A stretch of 10,593 nucleotides of DNA from positions 1 through 10,593 of the forward strand of contig CAMPIF010000109.1 in the NCBI GenBank assembly GCA_946886245.1, read 5' to 3'. The translations under genes were made by a program, and so were the position numbers. The notes beneath the pieces are model-generated. The model searched no databases and was not told the DNA's origin. It worked only from the letters and a program-made list of their open reading frames with translations. Positions 1 through 6,257 of the stretch are shown one piece after another. The stretch comes from Ectopseudomonas composti (GTDB lineage Bacteria; Pseudomonadota; Gammaproteobacteria; Pseudomonadales; Pseudomonadaceae). Position 1 is the first letter of the stretch, and each line of letters starts with the position of its first letter.

Positions 1-224
1 CTGGCCAGCACGCACACCGCCTCACCCCGCCGCGCCCGCCGCGGTTGCCAGGCGCCGGGGCTGGGCCAGGTTTCCCGCTCGCCGCTGATGCACGGCGGCA
101 GCAACGCCAGTTGGCGCGGCGCGCCGACGATGCGCGTGGCTGCCAGCAGCGCGCGGCGCGCGGCTTTGCCCAGGCCGGGATAGCCGTCTTCGCCGATACC
201 GACCAGGGTCAACCAGGGTTTCAT
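1..224 (-). CDS. cobL: Precorrin-6Y C5,15-methyltransferase (decarboxylating), N-terminal part
   Basis: Reading leftward from the ATG at 224-222, the frame is open to the window edge: 74 whole codons, beginning [18 protein letters not shown]. The VGIGEDG segment (about residues 8-14) is the glycine-rich N-terminal motif of the CbiE half of CobL, a tetrapyrrole methylase fold that binds S-adenosylmethionine. The sequence runs through a proline-rich loop to VCVLA, just where the SGDP motif would follow. CobL methylates precorrin-6Y at C5 and C15 and decarboxylates the acetate side chain in aerobic cobalamin synthesis. A Shine-Dalgarno GAGGA lies 6 bases before the ATG (complement of 231-235). 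The gene is divergent from cobG, as in other pseudomonads. Only the first fifth or so of the gene is present, so whether it is intact cannot be judged. Identification rests on the N-terminal motif plus context and is quite secure. Confidence 0.9.
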   Translation of the reverse strand, partial: MKPWLTLVGIGEDGYPGLGKAARRALLAATRIVGAPRQLALLPPCISGERETWPSPGAWQPRRARRGEAVCVLA

Positions 225-255
225 CCAATGTCCTCGCACAGGCCCGACGGACCGC

Positions 256-286
256 CTGTCCGCGTTCCGGGCAAAGCGGGCATAAT
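256..286 (+). promoter_or_regulatory. Candidate sigma70 promoter of the cobG operon
   Basis: The -10-like hexamer CATAAT is at 281-286, and a weak -35-like CTGTCC at 256-261 gives a long 19-base spacer. The -10 is convincing mainly by position: a start point about 7 bases downstream falls at 293, the first base of the riboswitch P1 helix. The -35 is poor. The promoter overlaps the region upstream of cobL, whose own promoter I could not identify. Confidence 0.45.
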
Positions 287-292
287 AGCGCC

Positions 293-546
293 TTCGTCGG
301 TGCCCTTGAGTCGATATGACTCAACAGCGGGCCTAAGAGTCTTTTTACGATCTCGCGAGCTAGAGCCTGCTTTTAACGCAGCAGGGCCGACGCGCAGCAG
401 ATCGTAGACAGGCTCGAAGAGGGAACACGGCAATACCGTGGCTGCCCCCGCAACTGTAAACAGCGAGTCTGCCGCAACCGCGCCACTGGATTTCCGGGAA
501 GGCCGCGGCAGATAAAGACCTGTCAGCCAGGAGACCTGCCGACGAA
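293..546 (+). promoter_or_regulatory. Cobalamin (AdoCbl) riboswitch upstream of cobG
   Basis: The conserved core GCTGCCCCCGCAACTGTAA at 441-459 and the B12 box AGCCAGGAGACCTGCC at 525-540 are near-perfect class I cobalamin riboswitch signatures. P1 closes the element: TTCGTCGG 293-300 pairs perfectly with CCGACGAA 539-546. P2 can form from GCCC 302-305 with GGGC 329-332, extended by the perfect hairpin TTGAGTC/GACTCAA (306-312/318-324). P3 is CACGG 426-430 with CCGTG 436-440. CTGCCGC near 469-475 pairs with GCGGCAG near 505-511. Such elements bind adenosylcobalamin and switch off downstream cobalamin genes. The expression platform is probably the hairpin over the cobG start. The aptamer is longer than usual because of extra sequence between P2 and the conserved AGGGAA. 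Confidence 0.95.
335..421. repeat. Structured insert in the riboswitch, flanked by AAGAG direct repeats
   Basis: The 5-mer AAGAG occurs at 335-339 and 417-421, enclosing 77 bases (340-416). Deleting one AAGAG and the enclosed DNA restores TAAGAGGGAAC, matching the normal run-in to the conserved GGGAA. The segment is strongly self-complementary: GTCT 339-342 plus ACGATCT 347-353 pairs with AGATCGT 399-405 plus AGAC 406-409, with a TTTT bulge. A competing perfect stem is GAGCCTG 363-369 with CAGGCTC 409-415, and CCTGC 366-370 can pair with GCAGG 381-385. It has no coding capacity. It resembles a small palindromic mobile repeat with target-site duplication. Alternatively it is simply an enlarged P2 arm, since the right copy alone also gives the acceptable run-in GAAGAGGGAA. 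Confidence 0.5.
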
Positions 547-565
547 CGCTGGTCGCGAGTGCCAA

Positions 566-587
566 CATCGGGCGGGGTGTACCGATG
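566..587 (+). promoter_or_regulatory. Hairpin enclosing the cobG start codon (candidate expression platform)
   Basis: CATCGG at 566-571 is the perfect inverted repeat of CCGATG at 582-587, which includes the ATG of cobG (585-587). The 10-base loop is G-rich (GCGGGGTGTA), and its GCGGGG (572-577) is the only purine-rich candidate ribosome-binding sequence. The same GCGGGG is complementary to CCCCGC (446-451) in the conserved aptamer core, so two exclusive structures are possible. The pairing is visible; the switching role is inferred. Confidence 0.45.
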
Positions 588-1961
588 CCATGGAGTCCCC
601 TGTGGGATTTCGCTGGTTCGGTCGCCGCGTCGTTATCCACAGGTGACCGCTTGCCCACATCCGTCCGCCCTTCCGCCTGCCCCGGCCTGCTGCGCATCGT
701 CCCCGCGCTGGATGGCGGCATCTGCCGCATCAAGCTGCCTGGCGGCGTGCTGCGCAGTGCGCAGGCGCGGGCAATTGCCGAGGCAGCGCGGCAGCATGCC
801 AGCGGCGTGCTGGAGCTGACCAACCGCAGCAACCTGCAGATTCGTGGCGTACTGCCCGGCCAGGAAAGCGCACTGATCGACGCCCTGCTGAGCGCCGGTC
901 TCGGCCCGCGCGTGGCCGCCGCTGACGATGTGCGCAACCTGCTGCTCAGCCCCGCCGCCGGCCTCGATCCACAGGCGCGGATGGACGTGCGCCCGCTGGC
1001 CAGCCAGTTGCTCGACCTGCTGCAAGACACCCCGGCGCTGCATGCCCTGTCGCCCAAATTCGCCCTGCAACTGGACGGCGGCGAAGCCCTGGCCATGCGC
1101 GCACACCCCCACGACCTGTGGCTGACCGCCGAGGATGAACAGCACCTGTTGCTGGGCCTGGCCGGTTGCCCCATCGACACGCCATTGGCGCGAATCGAGG
1201 CGACGCGGACGGTCACGCTGGTGCGCGAACTCCTGCTGCTGTTCCTCGAACTGACGACTCCCGAGCAGTCGCGCATGCGCCAGTTGCTGGCGCAGATCCC
1301 GGCCGACGAGTTGCTGCAACGCCTGCAGGCGCGCCTGGATTTCACCCTGCAGCCCCCCTCGGCGCGGCAACCTGCCGCGATGATCGAGCGCACGCCGGCA
1401 GGGATTTATCCACAGGCGCAGAATGGCCTGTACATGCTATTGGCCGGCGCCCGGCTCGGTCGATTGCACGCCGAACAACTGCTGGCACTGGCCGAGCTGA
1501 GCGAGCGCCACGGCGACGGCGAACTGCGCCTGACACCCTGGCAAGGCGTGCTGCTGGGCAATGTGTCCGAGCCCGCCAGCCATGAGCTGCTGGCAGCACT
1601 GGATGAACTGGGCCTGCTGACCCACGTCGACGAGCCGCTGCTTGGTCTGGTCGCCTGCACCGGCTCGGCCGCCTGCGCGCGCGGCCTGGCCGACAGCAAG
1701 CATCACGCCCTGCACCTGGCCGACCTGCTGCGTGAGAGCGGCGCGCGCCCGCAGGTGCATCTCAGCGCCTGCCCGCGCAGTTGCGCCAGTGCTCGCGTGC
1801 AACCCTACACCCTGCTGGCCAGCACGCCCGACCACTACCAACTCTATCAACGCACGCCCGAGGCGCCCGGTTTCGGCCGCCTGCTGGCGCCCGCCATGAC
1901 CATCGACGAGGCCGGCGCCTGGTTCGCCCGCCAACACTGCGCAGGAACACCCAATGCTTGA
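585..1961 (+). CDS. cobG: Precorrin-3B synthase CobG
   Basis: The product is 458 residues, the expected size for CobG, which hydroxylates precorrin-3A and forms the gamma-lactone of precorrin-3B in the oxygen-dependent pathway. It has the two-half layout of the nitrite/sulfite reductase superfamily. A ferredoxin-like half domain starts near residue 32 (CPGLLRIVPALDGGICRIKLPGG) and carries the TNRSNLQIRG motif at 79-88. A second half domain follows from about 270. The cluster ligands C358, C364, C396 and C400 form C-x5-C and C-x3-C pairs (CTGSAAC and CPRSC), as in 4Fe-4S/siroheme enzymes. Homology is expected only from about residue 28, so the N-terminus is uncertain. The ATG at 585 lies in a hairpin. 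A TTG at 651, 4 bases after AGGTGA (641-646), would give a 436-residue protein. The gene overlaps cobH by 8 bases and lies under riboswitch control. Confidence 0.95.
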   Translation: MPWSPLWDFAGSVAASLSTGDRLPTSVRPSACPGLLRIVPALDGGICRIKLPGGVLRSAQARAIAEAARQHASGVLELTNRSNLQIRGVLPGQESALIDALLSAGLGPRVAAADDVRNLLLSPAAGLDPQARMDVRPLASQLLDLLQDTPALHALSPKFALQLDGGEALAMRAHPHDLWLTAEDEQHLLLGLAGCPIDTPLARIEATRTVTLVRELLLLFLELTTPEQSRMRQLLAQIPADELLQRLQARLDFTLQPPSARQPAAMIERTPAGIYPQAQNGLYMLLAGARLGRLHAEQLLALAELSERHGDGELRLTPWQGVLLGNVSEPASHELLAALDELGLLTHVDEPLLGLVACTGSAACARGLADSKHHALHLADLLRESGARPQVHLSACPRSCASARVQPYTLLASTPDHYQLYQRTPEAPGFGRLLAPAMTIDEAGAWFARQHCAGTPNA

Positions 1962-2580
1962 TTACATTCGCGACGGCCAGGAAATCTACCGCCGCTCCTT
2001 CGCCACCATCCGCGCCGAAGCCAACCTCGATGGCATCCCCGCCGACCTGGAAAAACTGGCCGTGCGCGTGATCCACGCCTGCGGCATGGTCGATGTGGTG
2101 CAAGACCTGCGCTTCTCCCCCGGTGCCGGCGCTGCCGGCCGTGCGGCCCTGCTGGCTGGCGCGCCGATTCTCTGCGATGCACGCATGGTCGCAGAAGGCA
2201 TCACCCGCCCACGCCTGCCGGCCAATAACCCGGTGATCTGCACCCTGCACGATGCCGGCGTGCCGGAGCTGGCCCGCGAAGTCGGTAATACCCGCTCGGC
2301 GGTGGCCCTGGAGCACTGGCGCGAACACCTGGGCGGCAGCGTAGTGGTGATCGGCAACGCGCCCACTGCGCTGTTCTACCTGCTGGAAATGCTCGACGCC
2401 GGCGCGCCGAAACCGGCGCTGATCATCGGCATGCCGGTGGGCTTCATCGGTGCGGCGGAATCCAAGGATGCCCTGGCCGCAGACAGCCGTGGCGTGCCCT
2501 ACGTGATCGTCCGTGGTCGTCGTGGCGGCAGCGCCATGGCGGTAGCGGCGGTCAACGCCCTCGCCTCGGAGGTGGAGTGA
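1954..2580 (+). CDS. cobH: Precorrin-8X methylmutase CobH
   Basis: This 208-residue protein is a full-length CobH/CbiC. It moves the C11 methyl of precorrin-8X to C12, giving hydrogenobyrinic acid. The opening [23 protein letters not shown] and the motif [10 protein letters not shown] around residues 38-47 are diagnostic; H41 matches the active-site histidine of the family. Later family segments are [23 protein letters not shown] and [14 protein letters not shown], which line the corrinoid pocket of the dimer. The start ATG has AGGA (1943-1946) 7 bases upstream and overlaps the last 8 bases of cobG, so translation is probably coupled. The stop TGA shares one base with the cobI start. Cytoplasmic; nothing abnormal seen. 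Confidence 0.97.
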   Translation: MLDYIRDGQEIYRRSFATIRAEANLDGIPADLEKLAVRVIHACGMVDVVQDLRFSPGAGAAGRAALLAGAPILCDARMVAEGITRPRLPANNPVICTLHDAGVPELAREVGNTRSAVALEHWREHLGGSVVVIGNAPTALFYLLEMLDAGAPKPALIIGMPVGFIGAAESKDALAADSRGVPYVIVRGRRGGSAMAVAAVNALASEVE

Positions 2581-3320
2581 TGGCTGGCCGTCTGCTTGGC
2601 CTCGGTGTCGGCCCCGGTGACCCCGAGCTGCTTACCCTCAAGGCCCTGCGCCTGCTGAAAAGCGCACCCGTGGTGGCCTACTTCGTGGCCAAGGCCAAGC
2701 ACAACGCCGGCCATGGCGGGAATGCCTTCGGCATCATCGAAGAGCATCTGGACGCCGCCCAGCAGCGCCTGCCGCTGGTCTACCCGGTGACCACCGAGAA
2801 GCTGGCCCCGCCGCTGTCCTACGAGGATGTGATCGCCGATTTCTACGACACCTGCGCCGAGCAGATCGCTCGCCTGCTGGACGCAGGCCAGGACGTGGCG
2901 GTGATCTGCGAGGGCGACCCGTTCTTCTACGGTTCCTACATGTACCTGCACGACCGCCTGGCCGGCCGGTATGAGGTGGAGGTGGTGCCCGGCGTGTGCT
3001 CCATGCTCGGCTGCGCCTCGGTACTCGGCACGCCGCTGGTGTACCGCAACCAGAGCTTGAGCGTGCTGTCCGGCGTGCTCCCGGAGGACGAGCTGGAACA
3101 GCGCCTGCGCGACGCCGAAGCCGCCGTGGTGATGAAGCTCGGGCGCAACTTCGACAAGGTCCGCCGGGTGCTGCGCAAACTCGGTCTGGATGGCCGCGCT
3201 CATTATGTCGAGCGCGCGACCATGGCCAGCCAGAAGATCGTCGCGCTGGACGAGGTGGAGCCGATGGATTCGCCCTATTTCTCGATGATTCTGGTGCCCG
3301 GCCAGAAATGGCGGGGATGA
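2580..3320 (+). CDS. cobI: Precorrin-2 C20-methyltransferase CobI
   Basis: The 246-residue product has the tetrapyrrole methylase fold and transfers a methyl from S-adenosylmethionine to C20 of precorrin-2, giving precorrin-3A, the substrate of CobG. The N-terminal [14 protein letters not shown] (residues 9-22) and [10 protein letters not shown] (110-119) are the two signature motifs, with [13 protein letters not shown] (135-147) also typical. Residues 32-50 ([19 protein letters not shown]) match the C20-methyltransferase subgroup rather than CobJ or CobM. The ATG at 2580 overlaps the cobH stop (TGATG), with GGAGG (2568-2572) 7 bases upstream. A GTG one codon earlier is possible but less likely. 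Four bases after its stop begins a large palindrome that separates it from cobJ. Confidence 0.96.
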   Translation: MAGRLLGLGVGPGDPELLTLKALRLLKSAPVVAYFVAKAKHNAGHGGNAFGIIEEHLDAAQQRLPLVYPVTTEKLAPPLSYEDVIADFYDTCAEQIARLLDAGQDVAVICEGDPFFYGSYMYLHDRLAGRYEVEVVPGVCSMLGCASVLGTPLVYRNQSLSVLSGVLPEDELEQRLRDAEAAVVMKLGRNFDKVRRVLRKLGLDGRAHYVERATMASQKIVALDEVEPMDSPYFSMILVPGQKWRG

Positions 3321-3323
3321 AAC

Positions 3324-3393
3324 CGTAGGGTGGATGACGCTTTTTTCATCCACCATCGCGGCGGTGGATGGGTGAAGCGTCGTCCACCCTACG
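3324..3393. repeat. Long palindromic repeat after cobI (CGTAGGGTGGA type)
   Basis: The arm 3324-3342 (starting CGTAGGGTGGATGACG) is the inverse of 3375-3393 with 18 of 19 positions matching; the exception is G-U compatible in RNA. An inner pair CATCCACC 3347-3354 / GGTGGATG 3363-3370 continues the helix around an 8-base loop. A T6 run (3341-3346) lies inside the stem, so this is not a classical terminator. GTAGGGTGGA-type palindromes are scattered through Pseudomonas intergenic regions, and this appears to be one. It may protect the cobGHI message or dampen cobJ expression. Confidence 0.8.
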
Positions 3394-3415
3394 CCCTACC
3401 GCTATTCGCTTGAAC

Positions 3416-3467
3416 GTAGCCCGGATGCAATCCGGGACAGCCATTCCCCGGATTGCATCCGGGCTAC
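3416..3467. repeat. Perfect 21-bp inverted REP (GTAGCCCGGATGCAA type) before cobJ
   Basis: Arms 3416-3436 and 3447-3467 are perfect reverse complements over 21 bases, starting GTAGCCCGG and ending CCGGGCTAC, around a 10-base spacer (ACAGCCATTC). This is a familiar Pseudomonas dispersed repeat. The right arm ends one base before AGGA (3468-3471), the probable Shine-Dalgarno of cobJ, so a folded stem would sit directly against the ribosome-binding site. Confidence 0.88.
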
Positions 3468-3479
3468 AGGATTTGCCGC

Positions 3480-5129
3480 ATGAACATCGTCATCCTCGGC
3501 ACCAGCGCGCTGACCACTGCACAACGCCTCCAGGTGCTTTATCCACAGGCCGTGATCCATGGCCTGCGCGGTCGTGCCGATGGTGCCGAGCGCCTCTACG
3601 AGGACTTCGGCGACACCCTGCGCGCCCTGTACCGCGCCGGTCAGCCGCTTGTGGTGCTGTGCGCCGCTGGCATCGTCATCCGCAGCCTCGCCGCGCTGCT
3701 GGCGGAAAAAGGCAGCGAGCCGCCGGTGCTGGCCCTGGCCGAAGACGGCAGCGCCGTGGTGCCGCTGCTCGGCGGCCTGGCCGGGGTCAATCGCCTGGCC
3801 CGCGAAATCGCCGCATATCTGGGCGTGGCGCCGGCCATCACCACCAGCGGCGAACTGCGCTTCGGCACCTGCCTGCTGGAACCGCCAGCCGGCTACGTCC
3901 TGGCCGACCTGCAGCAGGGCAAGCGCTTCGTCAGCGACCTGCTCGGCGGCGAGACGGTACGCATCGAAGGCCAGGCGCCCTGGCTGGAGGCCGCGCAACT
4001 GCCTGTGGATAACGCCGCCAGTCGGGTTATCCACATCACCGCAGAGGTGCGCCCCGCGCAACCGGACGAGCTGCTGATCCACCCACGCAGCGCCGCCGCG
4101 CTGATCGAACGGCCCGGCGTCGACCTGCCCGCGCGCCTGCAGCAGGCGCTGACCGCCGCCAAGCTGGCGCCGCAAGCGCTGGCCGTTCTGCTCACGGACA
4201 AGCGCTGGATGACCAATGCCGAGCTGCACGCGGCAGCAGCCGAGTTGAACCTGCCGCTGCGCTTTATCCACAGCACATCCGCGCTGCCGCCCGAGCACCA
4301 TACCGGCGACGGCCTGCGCCTGCTGCTGGACGAGCAGCCACTGGAAATCGAGTGCCTTGGTCAGCGCCGTGGACGCCTGAGCGTGGTCGGCCTCGGCCCC
4401 GGCGCCGCCGAACACATGACGCCGGCCGTGCGCCGTGCCCTCGACGAAGCCGAAGACCTGCTCGGCTACGACACCTACGTGAAGATGGCTGGCCCGCTGC
4501 GCGCCGAGCAACGCCTGCACCCCAGCGACAACCGCGAGGAGCTGCAGCGCGCCGCCCACGCCTTCGAGTTGGCCGCCACTGGCCGCCGGGTGGTGATGAT
4601 ATCCTCCGGCGACCCCGGCGTATTCGCCATGGCCGCCGCCGTGATGGAAGCGCTGGAAAGCCCGCAGAACAACGCCTGGCACGGCGTCGAACTGGAGGTC
4701 TTGCCCGGCGTCTCCGCCGCCCTGGCCACTGCCGCCAAGGCCGGCGCGCCGTTGGGTCATGACTTCTGCCTGATCTCGCTTTCCGACAACCTCAAACCCT
4801 GGGCAGTGATCGAAGAACGCCTGCAGCACGCCGCCATCGCCGACCTGGCCATGGCCTTCTACAACCCGATCTCCAAGGCCCGCCCCTGGCAGCTCGGTCG
4901 CGCCCTGGAGCTGCTGCGCCAGCACCGCGAACCGCAGACCCTGGTGGTGCTCGGTCGCGATATCGGCCGGCCCGCCGAAGCGCTGCGCAGCCTCACCTTG
5001 GGTGAACTGACGCCAGAGATGGTCGATATGCGCACCCTGGTGATTGTCGGCTCCAGCCAGACCCGCCGCTTCCCCCGCGCAGATGGCGGCGAGTGGGTCT
5101 ACACGCCGCGCTGGTATCCCGATCTGTAG
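3480..5129 (+). CDS. cobJ: CbiG-like / precorrin-3B C17-methyltransferase fusion CobJ
   Basis: The 549-residue protein joins two modules. Residues 1-290 resemble CbiG: a CbiG N-terminal segment (LVVLCAAGIVIRSLAALL at 57-74, then LLGGLAGVNRLAREIA and ITTSGE), a middle part, and a CbiG-C/CobE-like part at about 198-270. Residues 299-549 are CobJ, with the SAM loop VVGLGPG (302-308), SSGDPGVFAMAAA (375-387), VLPGVSA, ISLSDNL (432-438) and FYNPISKARPW (460-470). CobJ methylates precorrin-3B at C17 and contracts the ring. CbiG opens the lactone in the anaerobic pathway; its role here is unclear, since CobG marks this as the aerobic route. I chose the ATG at 3480 with AGGA 8 bases upstream; an in-frame ATG at 3453 would encode residues from inside the REP. 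The TAG stop lies within the next REP element. Confidence 0.93.
   Translation: MNIVILGTSALTTAQRLQVLYPQAVIHGLRGRADGAERLYEDFGDTLRALYRAGQPLVVLCAAGIVIRSLAALLAEKGSEPPVLALAEDGSAVVPLLGGLAGVNRLAREIAAYLGVAPAITTSGELRFGTCLLEPPAGYVLADLQQGKRFVSDLLGGETVRIEGQAPWLEAAQLPVDNAASRVIHITAEVRPAQPDELLIHPRSAAALIERPGVDLPARLQQALTAAKLAPQALAVLLTDKRWMTNAELHAAAAELNLPLRFIHSTSALPPEHHTGDGLRLLLDEQPLEIECLGQRRGRLSVVGLGPGAAEHMTPAVRRALDEAEDLLGYDTYVKMAGPLRAEQRLHPSDNREELQRAAHAFELAATGRRVVMISSGDPGVFAMAAAVMEALESPQNNAWHGVELEVLPGVSAALATAAKAGAPLGHDFCLISLSDNLKPWAVIEERLQHAAIADLAMAFYNPISKARPWQLGRALELLRQHREPQTLVVLGRDIGRPAEALRSLTLGELTPEMVDMRTLVIVGSSQTRRFPRADGGEWVYTPRWYPDL
4004..4035. other. Inverted pair of perfect DnaA-box 9-mers inside cobJ
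   Basis: TGTGGATAAC at 4004-4013 and GTTATCCACA at 4026-4035 are perfect 10-base inverse copies separated by 12 bases. Each contains the consensus DnaA box TTATCCACA. They lie in the codons for PVDN and VIHI of the CbiG-like module. Further perfect boxes are at 633-641, 1406-1414, 3539-3547, 4264-4272 and 10380-10388. Sequence identity is certain; DnaA binding is not shown. Confidence 0.5.
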
Positions 5130-5192
5130 GAGCCCGCTTGCGGGCGATACAGCACCATCGGACATACTGATCGCCGGCAAGCCGGCTCCTAC
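5126..5192. repeat. REP pair 1 after cobJ (GTAGGAGCC type, inverted)
   Basis: The head GTAGGAGCCCGCTTGCGGG begins at 5126 and runs to 5148; its inverse copy is 5170-5192, ending GGCTCCTAC. The two differ at two positions that compensate within each own stem (CCCGC-TT-GCGGG versus CCGGCTTGCCGG), so each copy can fold on its own. This is the common Pseudomonas REP family. The TAG in the head (5127-5129) is the stop codon of cobJ. It probably serves as 3' end stabiliser or terminator for the cob transcript. Confidence 0.88.
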
Positions 5193-5251
5193 GAAAAGCG
5201 CGTCTACGCACACCTTACAGACCCACGTACCAAGTGCCGGTATCCCAACCC

Positions 5252-5318
5252 GTAGGAGCCAGCTTGCGGGCGATCCAGCACCGTCGAACACCTTGATCGG
5301 TTGCCAGCCAGCTCCTAC
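5252..5318. repeat. REP pair 2 (diverged duplicate of pair 1)
   Basis: The head GTAGGAGCCAGCTTGCGGG starts at 5252 (to 5274) and the inverse copy is 5296-5318. The intervening bases (CAGCACC-TCG-ACA in both) and the trailing CTCCTACGAAA-GCGC also match pair 1, so the whole block of about 90 bases was duplicated with a 126-bp period. The stems carry uncompensated changes and look decayed. Between this block and the AraC-type gene (5319-5401) I see nothing definite. Confidence 0.82.
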
Positions 5319-5401
5319 GAAAGGCGCCTGCACAAACCTTCTAGCCCTGCGCAACGGACGCGGTAAGCTCAAGCGTTCACAACCGCGAAGGGCAGCAGCC
5401 G

Positions 5402-6241
5402 ATGAATGCGCAGTCATGGGTCGACCTCAAGCAGGATGCCGATACCGGCATCGAGGTGATCCGCGCGCATTTCGAGGGCCACGCCTACGATCCGCACTGG
5501 CACGACAGCTACCTGATCGGCTTCACCGAACAGGGCGTGCAGCAGTTTCATTGCCGCCGAGCGCTGTTCAGCAGCCTGCCGGGACAAACCTTCTTCCTCG
5601 AGCCCGGCGACATCCATGACGGCCATGCACCGACACCGGGCGGCTTCACCTACTCCACCCTCTATCTCGAGCCAGCCTGGCTGGAGCGCGCGCTGCCGGC
5701 GCTGTTCGAGCAGGCGCCCAGCGATTGCCTGCCCGGCGTACCACGCACCCAGCCGGACGACCCCGGCTTGCTGCCATGCATCGCCAATGCCCTGCAGGCG
5801 TTGAGTGACGACGAGCCGCGCATGGTGCGCGACGCCGCACTGGATGCGCTGCTGGAGCGGATCTCGCGCAGCCTGCACTGGCGCCAGCGCCTGCCGGGTA
5901 ACCCGCAGATCGCCAGCGTGGCCTTGCGCGCCCGCGAGTACCTGCATGCGCACTTTCACCAGAACATCGGCCTCGACGAACTGGCGCACGTCTGCGGCGT
6001 CGACCGCTTTCGCCTGAGCCGCGCGTTCAAGGCCGCCTTCGGCATTGCCCCACACGGCTACCTGATCCAGCTGCGCCTGGTACGCGCCCGCCGCCTGCTG
6101 GCCCTCGGCACGGCGCCAGCGGATGTCGCCAGCGACCTGGGTTTTGCCGACCAGAGCCACCTGGGCCGCTGGTTCCGCCGCGCCAACGGTCTCACCCCGG
6201 GCGCCTACCGCAACCTCTGCACAAAGCTTCAAGACCACTGA
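5402..6241 (+). CDS. AraC/XylS-family transcriptional regulator (cupin type)
   Basis: The 279-residue protein has an N-terminal cupin-like AraC ligand-binding domain (about residues 10-150; note PHWHDSY at 31-37 and FFLEPGDIHDGH at 64-75, typical sugar/effector-pocket strands). A C-terminal DNA-binding domain with two helix-turn-helix units follows, at about 191-212 (LDELAHVCGVDRFRLSRAFKAA) and 239-263 (APADVASDLGFADQSHLGRWFRR). It ends with the AraC signature GLTPGAYR (263-270). The effector cannot be deduced. A LysE/RhtB exporter gene starts 78 bases downstream on the same strand, an arrangement common in pseudomonads that suggests control of that exporter, perhaps in response to its substrate. 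The ribosome-binding site is weak (AAGGGCAG about 7 bases before ATG). The dyad downstream could be its target. Confidence 0.92.
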   Translation: MNAQSWVDLKQDADTGIEVIRAHFEGHAYDPHWHDSYLIGFTEQGVQQFHCRRALFSSLPGQTFFLEPGDIHDGHAPTPGGFTYSTLYLEPAWLERALPALFEQAPSDCLPGVPRTQPDDPGLLPCIANALQALSDDEPRMVRDAALDALLERISRSLHWRQRLPGNPQIASVALRAREYLHAHFHQNIGLDELAHVCGVDRFRLSRAFKAAFGIAPHGYLIQLRLVRARRLLALGTAPADVASDLGFADQSHLGRWFRRANGLTPGAYRNLCTKLQDH

Positions 6242-6257
6242 GATAGCTGCCCGGACA

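Noticed and set aside
221..1393. 390-codon minus-strand frame over the riboswitch and cobG
   Set aside because: It crosses the riboswitch and overlaps cobG, which has clear family motifs; the translation is Ser/Arg/Ala-rich shadow sequence.
3453..3479. Nine-codon N-terminal extension of cobJ from the ATG at 3453
   Set aside because: The extension is encoded by the right arm of a REP; the CbiG-like sequence starts at the ATG at 3480, which has AGGA at the right distance.
633..4272. The DnaA-box cluster as a replication origin
   Set aside because: The boxes are spread within coding genes; there is no AT-rich unwinding region and no dnaA, dnaN, gyrB or rpmH nearby.
5126..5318. Repeated blocks after cobJ as a CRISPR array
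   Set aside because: Repeat units are inverted pairs of REP type with only two diverged copies, no regular spacers and no cas genes.
3402..5417. 671-codon open frame on the minus strand opposite cobJ
   Set aside because: It mirrors cobJ in GC-rich DNA where stop codons are rare, begins and ends in REP repeats, and its translation is low-complexity Gln/Gly/Ala/His-rich with no recognisable domain.
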